Source: DQWO01 sp964478545 (GTDB taxonomy: Bacteria; Desulfobacterota; Anaeroferrophillalia; Anaeroferrophillales; Anaeroferrophillaceae). Taken from it: a DNA stretch of 64,000 bases. Positions within the stretch are counted from its first letter, which is position 1. Each line of letters starts with the position of its first letter. This document shows positions 43,187-51,646 of this stretch, piece by piece. The translations under genes and the position numbers were made by a program. The stretch covers positions 62,001-126,000 of the forward strand of contig CAYZIS010000004.1 in the NCBI GenBank assembly GCA_964478545.1. Reading direction: 5' to 3'. The notes under the pieces were generated by a model, which saw nothing but the letters and a program-made list of their open reading frames with translations, had not been told where the DNA came from and ran no database searches.

Positions 43187-45745
43187 ATGGATCAAATGGA
43201 GTTTTTCAGAGAAGTGCCGGTTCCAATCAATATTGAGGACGAAATGAAGAAATCGTACCTTGATTATGCCATGAGCGTCATTATTGGTCGGGCCTTGCCG
43301 GATGTCAGGGATGGGCTTAAGCCTGTGCATCGTCGGGTTTTATTTGCCATGCATGACCTTGGGAATGCCTGGAATAAATCTTACAAGAAGTCCGCCCGGG
43401 TGGTTGGTGATGTCATCGGTAAATATCACCCCCATGGGGACACGGCCGTTTATGATACCATTGTCCGTCTTGCTCAGGATTTTTCCCTTCGCTACCCTCT
43501 TGTTGATGGTCAGGGGAACTTTGGTTCGGTTGATGGTGATTCCCCGGCCGCCATGCGTTATACCGAAGTGCGGATGGCCAGACTTTCTTCAGAAATACTG
43601 GCTGACCTCGAAAAGAATACCGTAGACTTTGTGCCGAATTATGATGAATCCCTGGCGGAACCGGTTGTTCTTCCTTCCCGGTTTCCAAATCTGATGGTGA
43701 ATGGTTCTTCCGGTATTGCCGTCGGCATGGCCACCAATATTCCACCGCATAATCTGACAGAGGTCATCGATGGACTGGTGGCATATATTGGCAACCAAGA
43801 TATAAACGTTGATGAACTGATGACCTATATTCCCGGGCCGGATTTTCCCACCGGTGGTACTATTAATGGTCGTGAAGGTATTATCTCTGCCTATAAAACC
43901 GGTAGGGGGATTATTCGTCTGCGGGCCAAAGCCCATGTCGAAACCCAGAAGAAAAACAATCGGGAAAGCATCATTGTGACGGAAATTCCCTATCAGGTGA
44001 ATAAGGCCAGACTGTTGGAAAAAGTGGCCCAGCTGGTGCGTCATAAAAAACTTATGGGAATCAGCGATCTTCGGGATGAATCGGACCGAGAGGGGATGCG
44101 GATTGTCTTTGAACTGAAGCGCGATGCCCAGTATCAGGTTGTTTTAAACCAGCTCTATAAACACACCCAGATGCAGACTTCCTTTGGTATTATTCTGCTG
44201 GCGATTGTCAATCGGCAACCAGTAACCCTGACCCTGAAAACCATGCTGGCTCATTTTGTCAGCCATCGACAGGAGGTTATTCGCCGCCGGACAAAATTCG
44301 AGTTAGATAAGGCTCGGGATCGGTTGCATCTTCTGGCTGGGCTGAAAATAGCCCTGGAACACCTGGATGAGATTATCGCCCTTATCCGCCGGTCCAAGGC
44401 CCCGGCTCAGGCCAGGGAGGATTTGATGAGCCTGTTTCAGTTTTCCCTTCGCCAGGCTCAGGCTATCCTGGATATGAAATTGCAGCGCTTAACCGGTCTT
44501 GAACGGCAGAAAATTATTGATGAATATAATACCACAGTGGAGCTGATTGCCAGGCTGGAATCGATCTTGGCTAGCGATGCTTTGGTTCGCTCATTGATTG
44601 TTGAGGAACTGCAGGAGATCAAAAAGGTTTACGGTGATGAACGGCGTAGTGAAATCGTTGATCAAGGCACTGATTTCCAGTTGGAAGATCTCATTGTTGA
44701 GGAAGATATGGTGGTAACCATCTCTCGCATGGGATATGCGAAGCGGACCCCCATCTCCACCTACAGAAGCTATCATCGGGGCGCCGGAGGCCGGATGGGA
44801 ATGGAAACCAAGGAGGACGATTTTGTTAGCCAGATGTTTGTGGCTTCTACCCATGATTATATGCTCTTTTTTACCAACCGGGGCCGGGTTTTCAGCCTGA
44901 AAACCTTTGAAATTCCCGCAAGTGGTCCGGCTGCCCGGGGCAAAGCTTTAGTGAATCTGCTGAAACTGGAAAAAGATGAGCTGGTGACCACTGTTTTATC
45001 AGCCCGGCAATTCCAGGAAGACTGTTATGTGATGATGGCTACCCATGGCGGCTACGTGAAAAAGTTGGAAATGAATGCCCTGGAAAAAATTCGCAGCAAC
45101 GGGATCCGTTGTGTTACTCTGAAGGGTGATGATCAGTTGATTGCAGTCAAAGTGTGTCGGGATGATGACGAAATATTTCTGAGTACTAATCATGGCCAGG
45201 CCATCCGTTTCCCTGCTACCCAGGTACGCAGTATGGGTCGGCTGGCCCGCGGAGTTATCGGTTGCCGGATGAATCCTGGAGATTACCTGGTTTCCATGGA
45301 AGTGTTCAGCGCTGACGGAGGAACGGTCTTAAGTGTGACTGAAAATGGTTTTGGTAAACGGACCAGTATCGAGGATTATCCTTTGCGCTCACGGGGTGGT
45401 AAAGGAGTGATTACCATCAAAACCACGCCGCGCAATGGCAAGGTGGTGGGGGTGTTGAAAGTTACCGATGCGGATCAGATTATGCTGATAACCGATGCCG
45501 GTAAAATTACCCGGACCCGGGTGGCGGAAATATCGGTTATTGGTCGAAATACCCAGGGGGTAACCCTGTTCAGAATCGATCCGGAGCAGGAAAAACTGGT
45601 GGCTCTGGCTACCGTAGCCGATGCCGGGCTTTCCGGGTCGACAACTGTGGATGAAAATGCAGAGGAGAAAGCCGGTGATGATGAGACACCGCCGCTGATT
45701 GCCGCTTTGGATGAGACAAAAGAAGATCCGGGAGCCGATAAGTGA
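43187..45745 (+). CDS. gyrA: DNA gyrase subunit A
   Basis: An 852-residue protein from ATG 43187; a TTG three codons before is possible. YAMSVIIGRALPDVRDGLKP, the quinolone-determining region YHPHGDTAVYDTIV (Thr at the E. coli Ser83 position), catalytic Tyr in AMRYTEVRM, and a C-terminal beta-pinwheel with GyrA box LRSRGGKG. An acidic tail of about 35 residues follows the pinwheel. gyrB is not in the window. Its stop overlaps the ubiE GTG. Confidence 0.98.
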   Translation: MDQMEFFREVPVPINIEDEMKKSYLDYAMSVIIGRALPDVRDGLKPVHRRVLFAMHDLGNAWNKSYKKSARVVGDVIGKYHPHGDTAVYDTIVRLAQDFSLRYPLVDGQGNFGSVDGDSPAAMRYTEVRMARLSSEILADLEKNTVDFVPNYDESLAEPVVLPSRFPNLMVNGSSGIAVGMATNIPPHNLTEVIDGLVAYIGNQDINVDELMTYIPGPDFPTGGTINGREGIISAYKTGRGIIRLRAKAHVETQKKNNRESIIVTEIPYQVNKARLLEKVAQLVRHKKLMGISDLRDESDREGMRIVFELKRDAQYQVVLNQLYKHTQMQTSFGIILLAIVNRQPVTLTLKTMLAHFVSHRQEVIRRRTKFELDKARDRLHLLAGLKIALEHLDEIIALIRRSKAPAQAREDLMSLFQFSLRQAQAILDMKLQRLTGLERQKIIDEYNTTVELIARLESILASDALVRSLIVEELQEIKKVYGDERRSEIVDQGTDFQLEDLIVEEDMVVTISRMGYAKRTPISTYRSYHRGAGGRMGMETKEDDFVSQMFVASTHDYMLFFTNRGRVFSLKTFEIPASGPAARGKALVNLLKLEKDELVTTVLSARQFQEDCYVMMATHGGYVKKLEMNALEKIRSNGIRCVTLKGDDQLIAVKVCRDDDEIFLSTNHGQAIRFPATQVRSMGRLARGVIGCRMNPGDYLVSMEVFSADGGTVLSVTENGFGKRTSIEDYPLRSRGGKGVITIKTTPRNGKVVGVLKVTDADQIMLITDAGKITRTRVAEISVIGRNTQGVTLFRIDPEQEKLVALATVADAGLSGSTTVDENAEEKAGDDETPPLIAALDETKEDPGADK

Positions 45746-46464
45746 TTGAAAATGTACCTCATGAGCAGCAGAAATCCCGGGCGGTACAAGAGATGTTCAC
45801 TGCTATTGCCCCCAGGTATGATTTCTTAAACCGGTTGCTGAGCCTGGGGATTGATCAGCAATGGAGAAAGTTTGTCGGCCGTCGCCTGACTGATCTCGAT
45901 CATCCACGTGTGCTTGATGTTGCCTGTGGTACTGCAGATTTGAGCCTTGCTATCAGACAGGGTAATCGGCAGGCAAAGGTAGTCGGTCTTGATTTTAGCA
46001 CTCAGATGCTTCTCCTGGCCCAGGAAAAAATCAGGCAGCTGCCGGAAACTGATGGTCTCGATCTGCTGGCCGGCTCTGCCGAGGATCTGCCTTTTGCCGA
46101 TCAGAGTTTTGATGCCTTAACCATTGCTTTTGGTATCCGCAATGTTATTGACCGGTCCCGGGCTCTGTGTGAGTTCTGCCGGGTGATGAAACCGGGTGCC
46201 AAGCTGGTTGTCCTGGAGTTTTCCCTGCCCGATCAATTTTTGCTGAGGTCATTGTACCGGCTGTATTTTCTGCGGATTCTGCCATTTATCGGTGGGCTGT
46301 TTGCCCGCAAAAGTGCTTATAAGTATCTTCCTGAGTCGGTGGTAAAATTTCCGGAACGGGATGAATTTAGCCGGATGGTCAAAGAAGCCGGTTTCAGCAA
46401 ACTTCGATACCATTCCCTGACCGGTGGGATTGTCACGGTTTACCTGGGAGAAAAGGTTTCTTGA
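45742..46464 (+). CDS. ubiE: Demethylmenaquinone methyltransferase (UbiE/MenG)
   Basis: A 240-residue class I SAM methyltransferase. Family signatures: MFTAIAPRYDFLNRLLSLGIDQQWR, VLDVACGTADLS (SAM motif I), FDALTIAFGIRNV and KPGAKLVVLEFSLP, ending GGIVTVYLG. Last step of menaquinone synthesis, fitting anaerobic respiration. The GTG start overlaps the gyrA stop by four bases. Followed at once by element D1. Confidence 0.95.
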   Translation: MIENVPHEQQKSRAVQEMFTAIAPRYDFLNRLLSLGIDQQWRKFVGRRLTDLDHPRVLDVACGTADLSLAIRQGNRQAKVVGLDFSTQMLLLAQEKIRQLPETDGLDLLAGSAEDLPFADQSFDALTIAFGIRNVIDRSRALCEFCRVMKPGAKLVVLEFSLPDQFLLRSLYRLYFLRILPFIGGLFARKSAYKYLPESVVKFPERDEFSRMVKEAGFSKLRYHSLTGGIVTVYLGEKVS

Positions 46465-46479
46465 TTGTTGATGTGGGGT

Positions 46480-46670
46480 AACTATTCGGTATTGTTTTCA
46501 AACTACCGGGATTGGGGTCATCTCTTGACGAAGGCGTTTCCTGATATCTGTTTTATTGGTGATTTTCAATAGCCTTTGTCAAGATGTGACCCCTCGCGAA
46601 GCAGGGCGAAGCGAACCAACCTAATTGTCCGCTGTCAGATAGTGTTTTTTTACGTAGCCGAATATTTGCG
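46480..46670 (+). repeat. Family D non-coding element, copy D1 (about 191 bp)
   Basis: Left end GTAACTATTCGG, right end CCGAATATTTGCG, inverted. Shares ACTACCGGGATTGGGGTCA, TTGGTGATTTTCAATAGCCT and GACCCCTCGCGAAGC with D2. Sits 15 bases after the ubiE stop. Confidence 0.8.
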
Positions 46671-46688
46671 ATGCTGGAATTTTAAATT

Positions 46689-46835
46689 ATGGAATTTATT
46701 GATATACTTTATCAGGTTGCAGAGCCACTGGCCACCATCACCCTCAATCGGCCGGAGATTAAAAATGCTTTTACTCTGCCGATGCTGGAAAGTATGGGTC
46801 GGGCGCTGCGGCAGGCTGGGCAGACACGGCTATGA
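46689..46835 (+). pseudogene. N-terminal fragment of an enoyl-CoA hydratase/isomerase gene
   Basis: ATG 46689 opens a 48-codon frame with the crotonase-family N-terminus: EFIDILYQVAEPLATITLNR then PEIKNAFT. The match ends near codon 41, where the DNA becomes family B sequence (GGCAGGCTGGGCAGACACGG), and the frame stops at TGA 46833. The remaining 200-plus codons of a crotonase are absent. The gene was truncated by insertion of element B4, or by a deletion ending in it. Confidence 0.7.
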
Positions 46836-46900
46836 GCCAAGCCCGGACATCCTTAGGCAATTGCTTTATAAACGTGAGCTATTGATAAATAAAAGATTAA
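46809..46900 (-). repeat. Partial family B copy (B4) at the truncation point
   Basis: GCGGCAGGCTGGGCAGACACGG, then GAGCCAAGCCCGGACATCC and TAGGCAATTGCTTTATAAACG match the reverse complement of the left part of B6 (56160-56235). Confidence 0.65.
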
Positions 46901-47018
46901 TGATTTCAATATATTATAATTAGTTACTCAGAATCATGAAGTTTAGCTCAAGAAATCTTCAAGACCTTCATGTTCTTCATGGTTCCATCTTTTTTTATGT
47001 TATTTTATGGAGGATGAT

Positions 47019-47675
47019 ATGTTGACTATCGGGGTTTTGCTTTCCGGTTGTGGCGTCTATGATGGTAGTGAAATACATGAAGCAGTTCTGACTTTGCTGG
47101 CTTTGGATCGGGCCGGGGTTGCTATTCAATGCCTGGCACCGGATATGGAACAGCGGGATGTTGTTAATCATCTGACCGGCGAACCACAGGCTGAGTCACG
47201 AAATGTCTTGGTGGAATCGGCTCGCATCGCCCGAGGGAATATCAAGGATATCAGGGAAATTTCAGCGACTGATCTTGACGGTCTGATTATCCCCGGTGGT
47301 TTTGGTGCGGCCAAAAATCTCAGTGATTTTGCCCTCCAGGGAGCTTTGGCCCAGGTTCATCCTGAGGTTAAGCGTCTGCTGGATGAAATTGTTGATGCAG
47401 GTAAACCCATAGGGGCAATTTGTATTGCTCCGGCAACCCTGACCAGGGCACTTGCCGACCGACATCCAGAGGTGACCATTGGCTCTGATCTCTCTACGGT
47501 TGCAGCTATTAACTCCATGGGTGGTACGCACTATGATTGCGCCGTGGATAAAATCCATGTTGATGCCCGGTTGAAAATAGTGACCACGCCAGCCTACATG
47601 CTGGGTCCGGGAATCAAGGATGTTGCGGTAGGTATTGAGAAACTGGTGGCCGAGGTGGTCAGGTTAGTCGGCTGA
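47019..47675 (+). CDS. elbB: ElbB-type isoprenoid biosynthesis glyoxalase (DJ-1/PfpI fold)
   Basis: A 218-residue protein from ATG 47019; the in-frame ATG at 47007 overlaps the GGAGG and is unlikely. DJ-1/PfpI-like fold: IGVLLSGCGVYDGSEIHEAV, GLIIPGGFGAAKNLSDFA, nucleophile region GAICIAPATL, and GGTHYDCAVDKIHVD. ElbB has glyoxalase activity and has been tied to isoprenoid production in E. coli. Standalone. Confidence 0.92.
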   Translation: MLTIGVLLSGCGVYDGSEIHEAVLTLLALDRAGVAIQCLAPDMEQRDVVNHLTGEPQAESRNVLVESARIARGNIKDIREISATDLDGLIIPGGFGAAKNLSDFALQGALAQVHPEVKRLLDEIVDAGKPIGAICIAPATLTRALADRHPEVTIGSDLSTVAAINSMGGTHYDCAVDKIHVDARLKIVTTPAYMLGPGIKDVAVGIEKLVAEVVRLVG

Positions 47676-47749
47676 CAGGTGTGGTGGGCTTAGGGTAAAC
47701 TTTTCTTTCAACCAAATCGTCTATTAGGTGAATTCGTTAACTATTACGC

Positions 47750-47778
47750 TTGACAAAAAAAGAGTTTTTTATTATATG
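47750..47778 (+). promoter_or_regulatory. Sigma-70-type promoter for the cytochrome gene
   Basis: A consensus TTGACA (47750-47755), 17-base spacer and TATATG (47773-47778). The predicted start near 47785 gives a leader of about 45 bases with GAGGAGGTG before the ATG. Confidence 0.55.
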
Positions 47779-47830
47779 AGACTGCAGGTTTTAATGCAGG
47801 TTATTTTAACTTGATTGAGGAGGTGTAGCG

Positions 47831-48190
47831 ATGAAAAAGATTTTTGTGTTGTTTATTGTTGTGAGTTTCCTGGCCGTAGCCAGCTTTGCTTTTGCCATGC
47901 CGAAGGCCCCGGCTGGAAGCATGATGCTCAAAGCGGAAAAGATGAAAAAACCGCCGGTACCCTTTGAACATGCTAGACATGCCAAAGTTGAATGTTCAAA
48001 ATGTCACCATACATGGAAAGGTGAAGGGACGCCTAAAAAGTGCGAAACCTGTCATACGGACAAAAAGGAAGGTAAAAAGCTGACTTTTAAAAATGCGTCT
48101 CATAAGAGTTGTCGTGGTTGTCACCGAGTGATGAAAAAAGCTGGTGATAAGACCGGCCCGACCAAATGTAGTGCTTGTCATATAAAATAG
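47831..48190 (+). CDS. Periplasmic class III (c3/c7-like) cytochrome c with four haems
   Basis: A 119-residue protein. The signal peptide (residues 1-22, ASFAFA) directs export. Four CxxCH motifs (CSKCH, CETCH, CRGCH, CSACH) plus extra His residues (VPFEHARHAK, NASHKS) for bis-His ligation give the layout of a class III multihaem cytochrome. Such proteins carry electrons between periplasmic hydrogenases/formate dehydrogenases and membrane complexes in Desulfobacterota. It has its own promoter and terminator. The maturation genes resB-ccsA lie 0.6 kb downstream. Confidence 0.9.
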   Translation: MKKIFVLFIVVSFLAVASFAFAMPKAPAGSMMLKAEKMKKPPVPFEHARHAKVECSKCHHTWKGEGTPKKCETCHTDKKEGKKLTFKNASHKSCRGCHRVMKKAGDKTGPTKCSACHIK

Positions 48191-48217
48191 TTTTTAGATT
48201 TATTGATGTTTTTTCTA

Positions 48218-48245
48218 AAGGGACGCCGATACCGGCGTCCTTTTT
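48218..48245 (+). terminator. Intrinsic terminator after the cytochrome gene
   Basis: AAAGGACGCCG (48218-48228) pairs with CGGCGTCCTTT (48233-48243) and is followed by further T residues. Confidence 0.88.
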
Positions 48246-48283
48246 ATTGCCTGTAGCTGCCATGCCCTGAGCCGGAGTACCGG

Positions 48284-48508
48284 TTAACCCATGTTTAACA
48301 GCATAAAAAATTAACCTATTATAATCAATAGCTTATAGATTTCAAAAAGGTCAAGTGGCACTACACTTTCATATAATATCAATACCTTACCTATCCGAGG
48401 GGCACTACAAATAAAAAATACAGAATTTTCCTTGAAATCATTAGCTTTTTTCGGCTAAAATTGTCCGAAAAGGCAAATTTTACTAAAATCTTGTTAAACA
48501 TGGGTTAA
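48284..48508. repeat. MITE-like element with perfect 17-bp inverted ends (family G, 225 bp)
   Basis: TTAACCCATGTTTAACA (48284-48300) and TGTTAAACATGGGTTAA (48492-48508) are exact inverted repeats around 191 AT-rich bases without a gene. No clear target duplication is visible. Only one copy is in the window. Confidence 0.7.
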
Positions 48509-48517
48509 AGGAATGTG

Positions 48518-48648
48518 CTCAATTTTCTGACTTGTATTGCCAGGGAGATTACAGGATGTTCGGGCTTGGCTCATAGCCGTGTCCGCCCAGCCTGCCGGCA
48601 GGCACGGCGACAGGCACGGCTGTTTTTAGAACAACTCAGAAAGTTGAG
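48518..48648 (+). repeat. Family B non-coding element, copy B5 (131 bp)
   Basis: Ends CTCAATTTTCTGA and TCAGAAAGTTGAG are inverted. Contains GGATGTTCGGGCTTGGCTC and CAGCCTGCCGGCAGGCACGG. Ten bases after family G and about 160 before the resB start. Confidence 0.75.
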
Positions 48649-48808
48649 ATATGTAAAAATTTTACCGGGCAATAATGAAAATTTATGATTAACTTTGTCG
48701 GGAAAGTGTGATAAATTTCTCATAGGCTCGTGGTAGCAGTTCATTTTTTCTTGACAATCATGTATTCTGGTGGTAGCAAAAGAAAACAAGATTAAAAAGG
48801 TGTGGAAA

Positions 48809-50212
48809 GTGAAGAATAAGAATAAATCCGGTTCATCACCAATTATTGCATTTTTCTGCTCGCTGAAATTGACTATTTTTCTGTTGATTACCTTGGCGGC
48901 CGTTTCAATTATTGGTACCATTATTCCCCAAAATGAATTTAAAGAGCAATATCTGCGATTTTATCAGGAGTCCACCTATGGCATCATGAAAATGCTGGGT
49001 GTCCTCGATATGTATCATTCCTGGTGGTTTAGGGGGATCCTGATTCTTTTTACCATTAATCTTATTGTTTGTTCATTCAAACATTTTCCGCGGATCTGGA
49101 AATTTTTTAAAAGCCCGGTGACTGTATTGAGTGATTCTTTCCTGGCTACCCTGAGTCTGGACTGGAAAAGCCGCATCAGTGCTAAAAATATTGCTAAAGA
49201 TAAAAGTTATGGTGATTTTCTGGCGGAAAAGTTATCGGCTTTCTGGTCAGGATCCTGGTTGCAGACCAAAAAAGAAGGTAACTTTGGTGAAGAACTGCAT
49301 TTTTTTGCCCAGCGGGGTCTTTGGTCGAGGATGGGTGTTTATCTGGTTCATCTGAGTATCATTATCATTTTTATTGGCGGTATTGTTGGTTCACATTTCG
49401 GTCTCAAGGCTTTTGTCAATATTCCTGAGGGTGATAAAACCTCGATTGTCTACACCCGCAATGATGAACGGACTCCCGTTGATCTAGGTTTTACCGTCGA
49501 ATGCCAGGCATTCCACGTGGAATTTTACGACAGTGGGGCACCCAAGGAGTATACCAGCGATTTGGTTATTTTGGAAGATGGAAAAGAAAAAGCCCGTAAG
49601 CGTATTGAAGTGAACCATCCCCTCAGCTATCACGGCTACACCTTTTATCAGTCAAGTTATGGTAGTGCCGGTGGCGTGGTAACGCTGCAGATGCATGATC
49701 AGAAAACCGGTAAAGTTTATCCTCTGTCCCTAAGCATAGGACGGCAGGGGACGCTGCCCACCGGGGATGGTTGGATACAGGCGGCCCAGTATGAAACAAA
49801 CTATATGAATCTGGGTCCTGCGGTGCGTCTGGTGATGCCTGCTAGTGGTGACCGGATGATTCAGTTTTGGATTTTTAAAAAATATCCCGGTTTTGATCGG
49901 CAGAACCGTAAAGGAGAGCGTGATTTTGTTTTGGAAGATGTGAGCCAACGAAATTATACTGGTTTGCAGGTGACGAAAGATCCGGGTGTCTGGATCGTTT
50001 GGTTTGGTTGTTTTATAATGGTTTTCGGCCTGTTCATCGCTTTTTTCATCTCCCATCGTCGCCTGTGGGTCCGTCTGTGTCCCGATCCGGAAAAGCCTGA
50101 ACGCTACCAGCTGACGGCTGGGGGCAGTGCCAACAAAAATAAACCTGGTTTTGAAAAAGAATTCGAACATTTTACCTCATTTCTTGAGGAACAGTTGAAA
50201 GGGAAAAAATGA
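48809..50212 (+). CDS. resB: Cytochrome c biogenesis protein ResB/Ccs1
   Basis: About 467 residues from GTG 48809 (AAGG eight bases upstream); GTG codons at 48770 and 48800 are alternatives. Hydrophobic helix 1 (KLTIFLLITLAAVSIIGTII) with PQNEF, helix 2 (WWFRGILILFTINLIVCSF), a third near residue 185 and a fourth near the end. Between the last two lies the large outside ResB domain (NHPLSYHGYTFYQSSYG, a typical motif). With CcsA it carries haem across the membrane and joins it to apocytochrome c (system II). Stop overlaps the ccsA ATG. Confidence 0.92.
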   Translation: MKNKNKSGSSPIIAFFCSLKLTIFLLITLAAVSIIGTIIPQNEFKEQYLRFYQESTYGIMKMLGVLDMYHSWWFRGILILFTINLIVCSFKHFPRIWKFFKSPVTVLSDSFLATLSLDWKSRISAKNIAKDKSYGDFLAEKLSAFWSGSWLQTKKEGNFGEELHFFAQRGLWSRMGVYLVHLSIIIIFIGGIVGSHFGLKAFVNIPEGDKTSIVYTRNDERTPVDLGFTVECQAFHVEFYDSGAPKEYTSDLVILEDGKEKARKRIEVNHPLSYHGYTFYQSSYGSAGGVVTLQMHDQKTGKVYPLSLSIGRQGTLPTGDGWIQAAQYETNYMNLGPAVRLVMPASGDRMIQFWIFKKYPGFDRQNRKGERDFVLEDVSQRNYTGLQVTKDPGVWIVWFGCFIMVFGLFIAFFISHRRLWVRLCPDPEKPERYQLTAGGSANKNKPGFEKEFEHFTSFLEEQLKGKK

Positions 50213-51054
50213 ATACCCATCTTTTCAGTATTGTCACCTTCATTTACCTGGGCGGGATGGTAGTATATATCTGTTATCTGGCATTCAGAAATCAGTGGGT
50301 CAGCCGAGTGGCAACAGCAATTACCCTGGGAGGCTGGTTGCTGCAGACTTTTGCTATTGGCCTGCGCTGGTATGAGTCATATCAGCTGGGTATGGGTCAT
50401 GCTCCCATGTCCAACTTATATGAGTCGCTGGTTTTTTTCTCCTGGACGATTATTCTTCTTTACCTGATTATTGAATATAAATATAAATTGTATTTGCTGG
50501 GGGCTTTCGTGACTCCTTTTGCGGCCATGGGGATGGCCTATGCTTCCATCTCCTCCCAGGTGAATGAAACCATTCAGCCTCTGGTGCCGGCTCTGCAGAG
50601 CAACTGGTTGATTTCCCATGTGATTACCTGTTTTCTTGGCTATGCCGCTTTCGCGGTTTCCTGTGGGGTCAGTATCACCTATATCCTCAAAAAACGTCAT
50701 GAAGATCAGCACAAAAAAGGCGGGTTACTGGCTAGTTTCCCTTCATCTTCCGTGTTGGATGAACTTATTTATAAAACTATTGCCATTGGCTTTCCGATGC
50801 TTTCCATCGGCATTATTACCGGAGCCGCCTGGGCAAACTATGCCTGGGGAACCTATTGGAGCTGGGATCCCAAGGAGACCTGGTCTTTGATTACCTGGTT
50901 TATTTATGCCGCTTTTCTGCATGCCCGGATTACCAGGGGGTGGCGGGGGATCAGAGCGGCTACGTTATCCATCATTGGTTTTGTGGCGGTTATTTTTACT
51001 TATCTGGGGGTCAATCTCCTGCTCTCAGGACTGCATAGTTATGGCAGTGGCTAA
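50209..51054 (+). CDS. ccsA: Cytochrome c biogenesis protein CcsA/CcsB (haem handling)
   Basis: A 281-residue, about eight-helix protein. Contains the Trp-rich haem-binding motif WANYAWGTYWSWDPKETWSL and conserved His residues before and after (GHAPMSNLYES; ISHVITCFLGYAAF; AAFLHARIT). Forms the system II haem export and ligation complex with ResB, needed for the c-type cytochrome at 47831. ATGA overlap with resB. Confidence 0.95.
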   Translation: MNTHLFSIVTFIYLGGMVVYICYLAFRNQWVSRVATAITLGGWLLQTFAIGLRWYESYQLGMGHAPMSNLYESLVFFSWTIILLYLIIEYKYKLYLLGAFVTPFAAMGMAYASISSQVNETIQPLVPALQSNWLISHVITCFLGYAAFAVSCGVSITYILKKRHEDQHKKGGLLASFPSSSVLDELIYKTIAIGFPMLSIGIITGAAWANYAWGTYWSWDPKETWSLITWFIYAAFLHARITRGWRGIRAATLSIIGFVAVIFTYLGVNLLLSGLHSYGSG

Positions 51055-51167
51055 ATAGTGTTGGTGCTTTCATAAAAGTGCCGAAACCCGCCCGGTTAAA
51101 GTAACGCAAAAACCTGGCCGGGCAACAACAAGTTTTTTTATTCAGATTATTTTTTCCGGAGCCGAGT

Positions 51168-51231
51168 ATATCCAACATAATGTCGGATATGTTCGGATAT
51201 GTATTGACTCCGGATTTTTTTTGTATATAAT
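51168..51231 (+). promoter_or_regulatory. Operator-like palindrome and sigma-70 promoter, displaced upstream of gap
   Basis: ATATCCAACAT (51168-51178) and ATGTCGGATAT (51180-51190) form an 11-bp inverted repeat with one mismatch, and a third half-site TTCGGATAT follows at 51192. Next comes TTGACT (51204-51209), a 16-base spacer and TATAAT (51226-51231). A 7-bp pair TCCGGAG/CTCCGGA (51155/51209) encloses the palindrome. The next gene, gap, starts only at 51647 because element A4 intervenes. The regulator is unknown. Confidence 0.5.
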
Positions 51232-51248
51232 TGAACATGAACATAGCA

Positions 51249-51487
51249 GTGTCCGGTATGCTTTTTGCGTCGTCTGCAATGTCGTTAACTGATGTTGTTT
51301 CAGCGCGACATCGTGAGTTGCCGTTGCTTTTCCCGGCGAATAGAGCGTAAAAAATTGCCCTGTTTGAGCCCTATAAGGGCGAGTTTGGCAGTTTTAGCGT
51401 CATGAGCCGTTGGAAATGCAGGCAGGCGAGCGCCAAAAAGCACTGAGATCAGCATCAGTTAACAGTTGCAAGAACCTAACCGGACAC
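51249..51487 (-). repeat. Family A non-coding element, copy A4 (239 bp, inverted)
   Basis: Starts GTGTCCGGTATGC (51249) and ends ACCGGACAC (51479-51487), true inverted ends. On the reverse strand it carries the same core as A1: CAAAAAGC..GAGCGCC region, AAACTGCC/GGGCAATTT stem and GCCCTTATAGGGC loop. An isolated ACCGGACAG end occurs again at 51583-51591. Confidence 0.8.
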
Positions 51488-51646
51488 CACTGACATGAAC
51501 AAATTGAAATCTGTCCCATGCAGGTAGCTTGGGTGTTGTAGGTGCCGGAAATCAGCCCCGATTAAAAGAATACTATGATATTACCGGACAGCAGTAAGAT
51601 ATACTGATTTTTATTGTATACTAAACTTATGGAAGCGGAGGAGAAA
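51488..51646. other. Repeat-derived leader of gap
   Basis: Contains AAATCTGTCCC (half of the GACAGATTT palindrome family), an isolated family A end, and a TATACT at 51617-51622 with no matching -35. AGCGGAGGAG is the ribosome site of gap. No gene seen. Confidence 0.4.

Noticed and set aside
46576..46923. A 115-codon frame spanning D1 and the crotonase remnant
   Set aside because: It runs through non-coding repeat DNA and reads the crotonase part in the wrong frame.
51609..51622. TATACT close to gap as its promoter
   Set aside because: No -35 at 16-18 bases; the nearest GGACA is too far away (26 bases).
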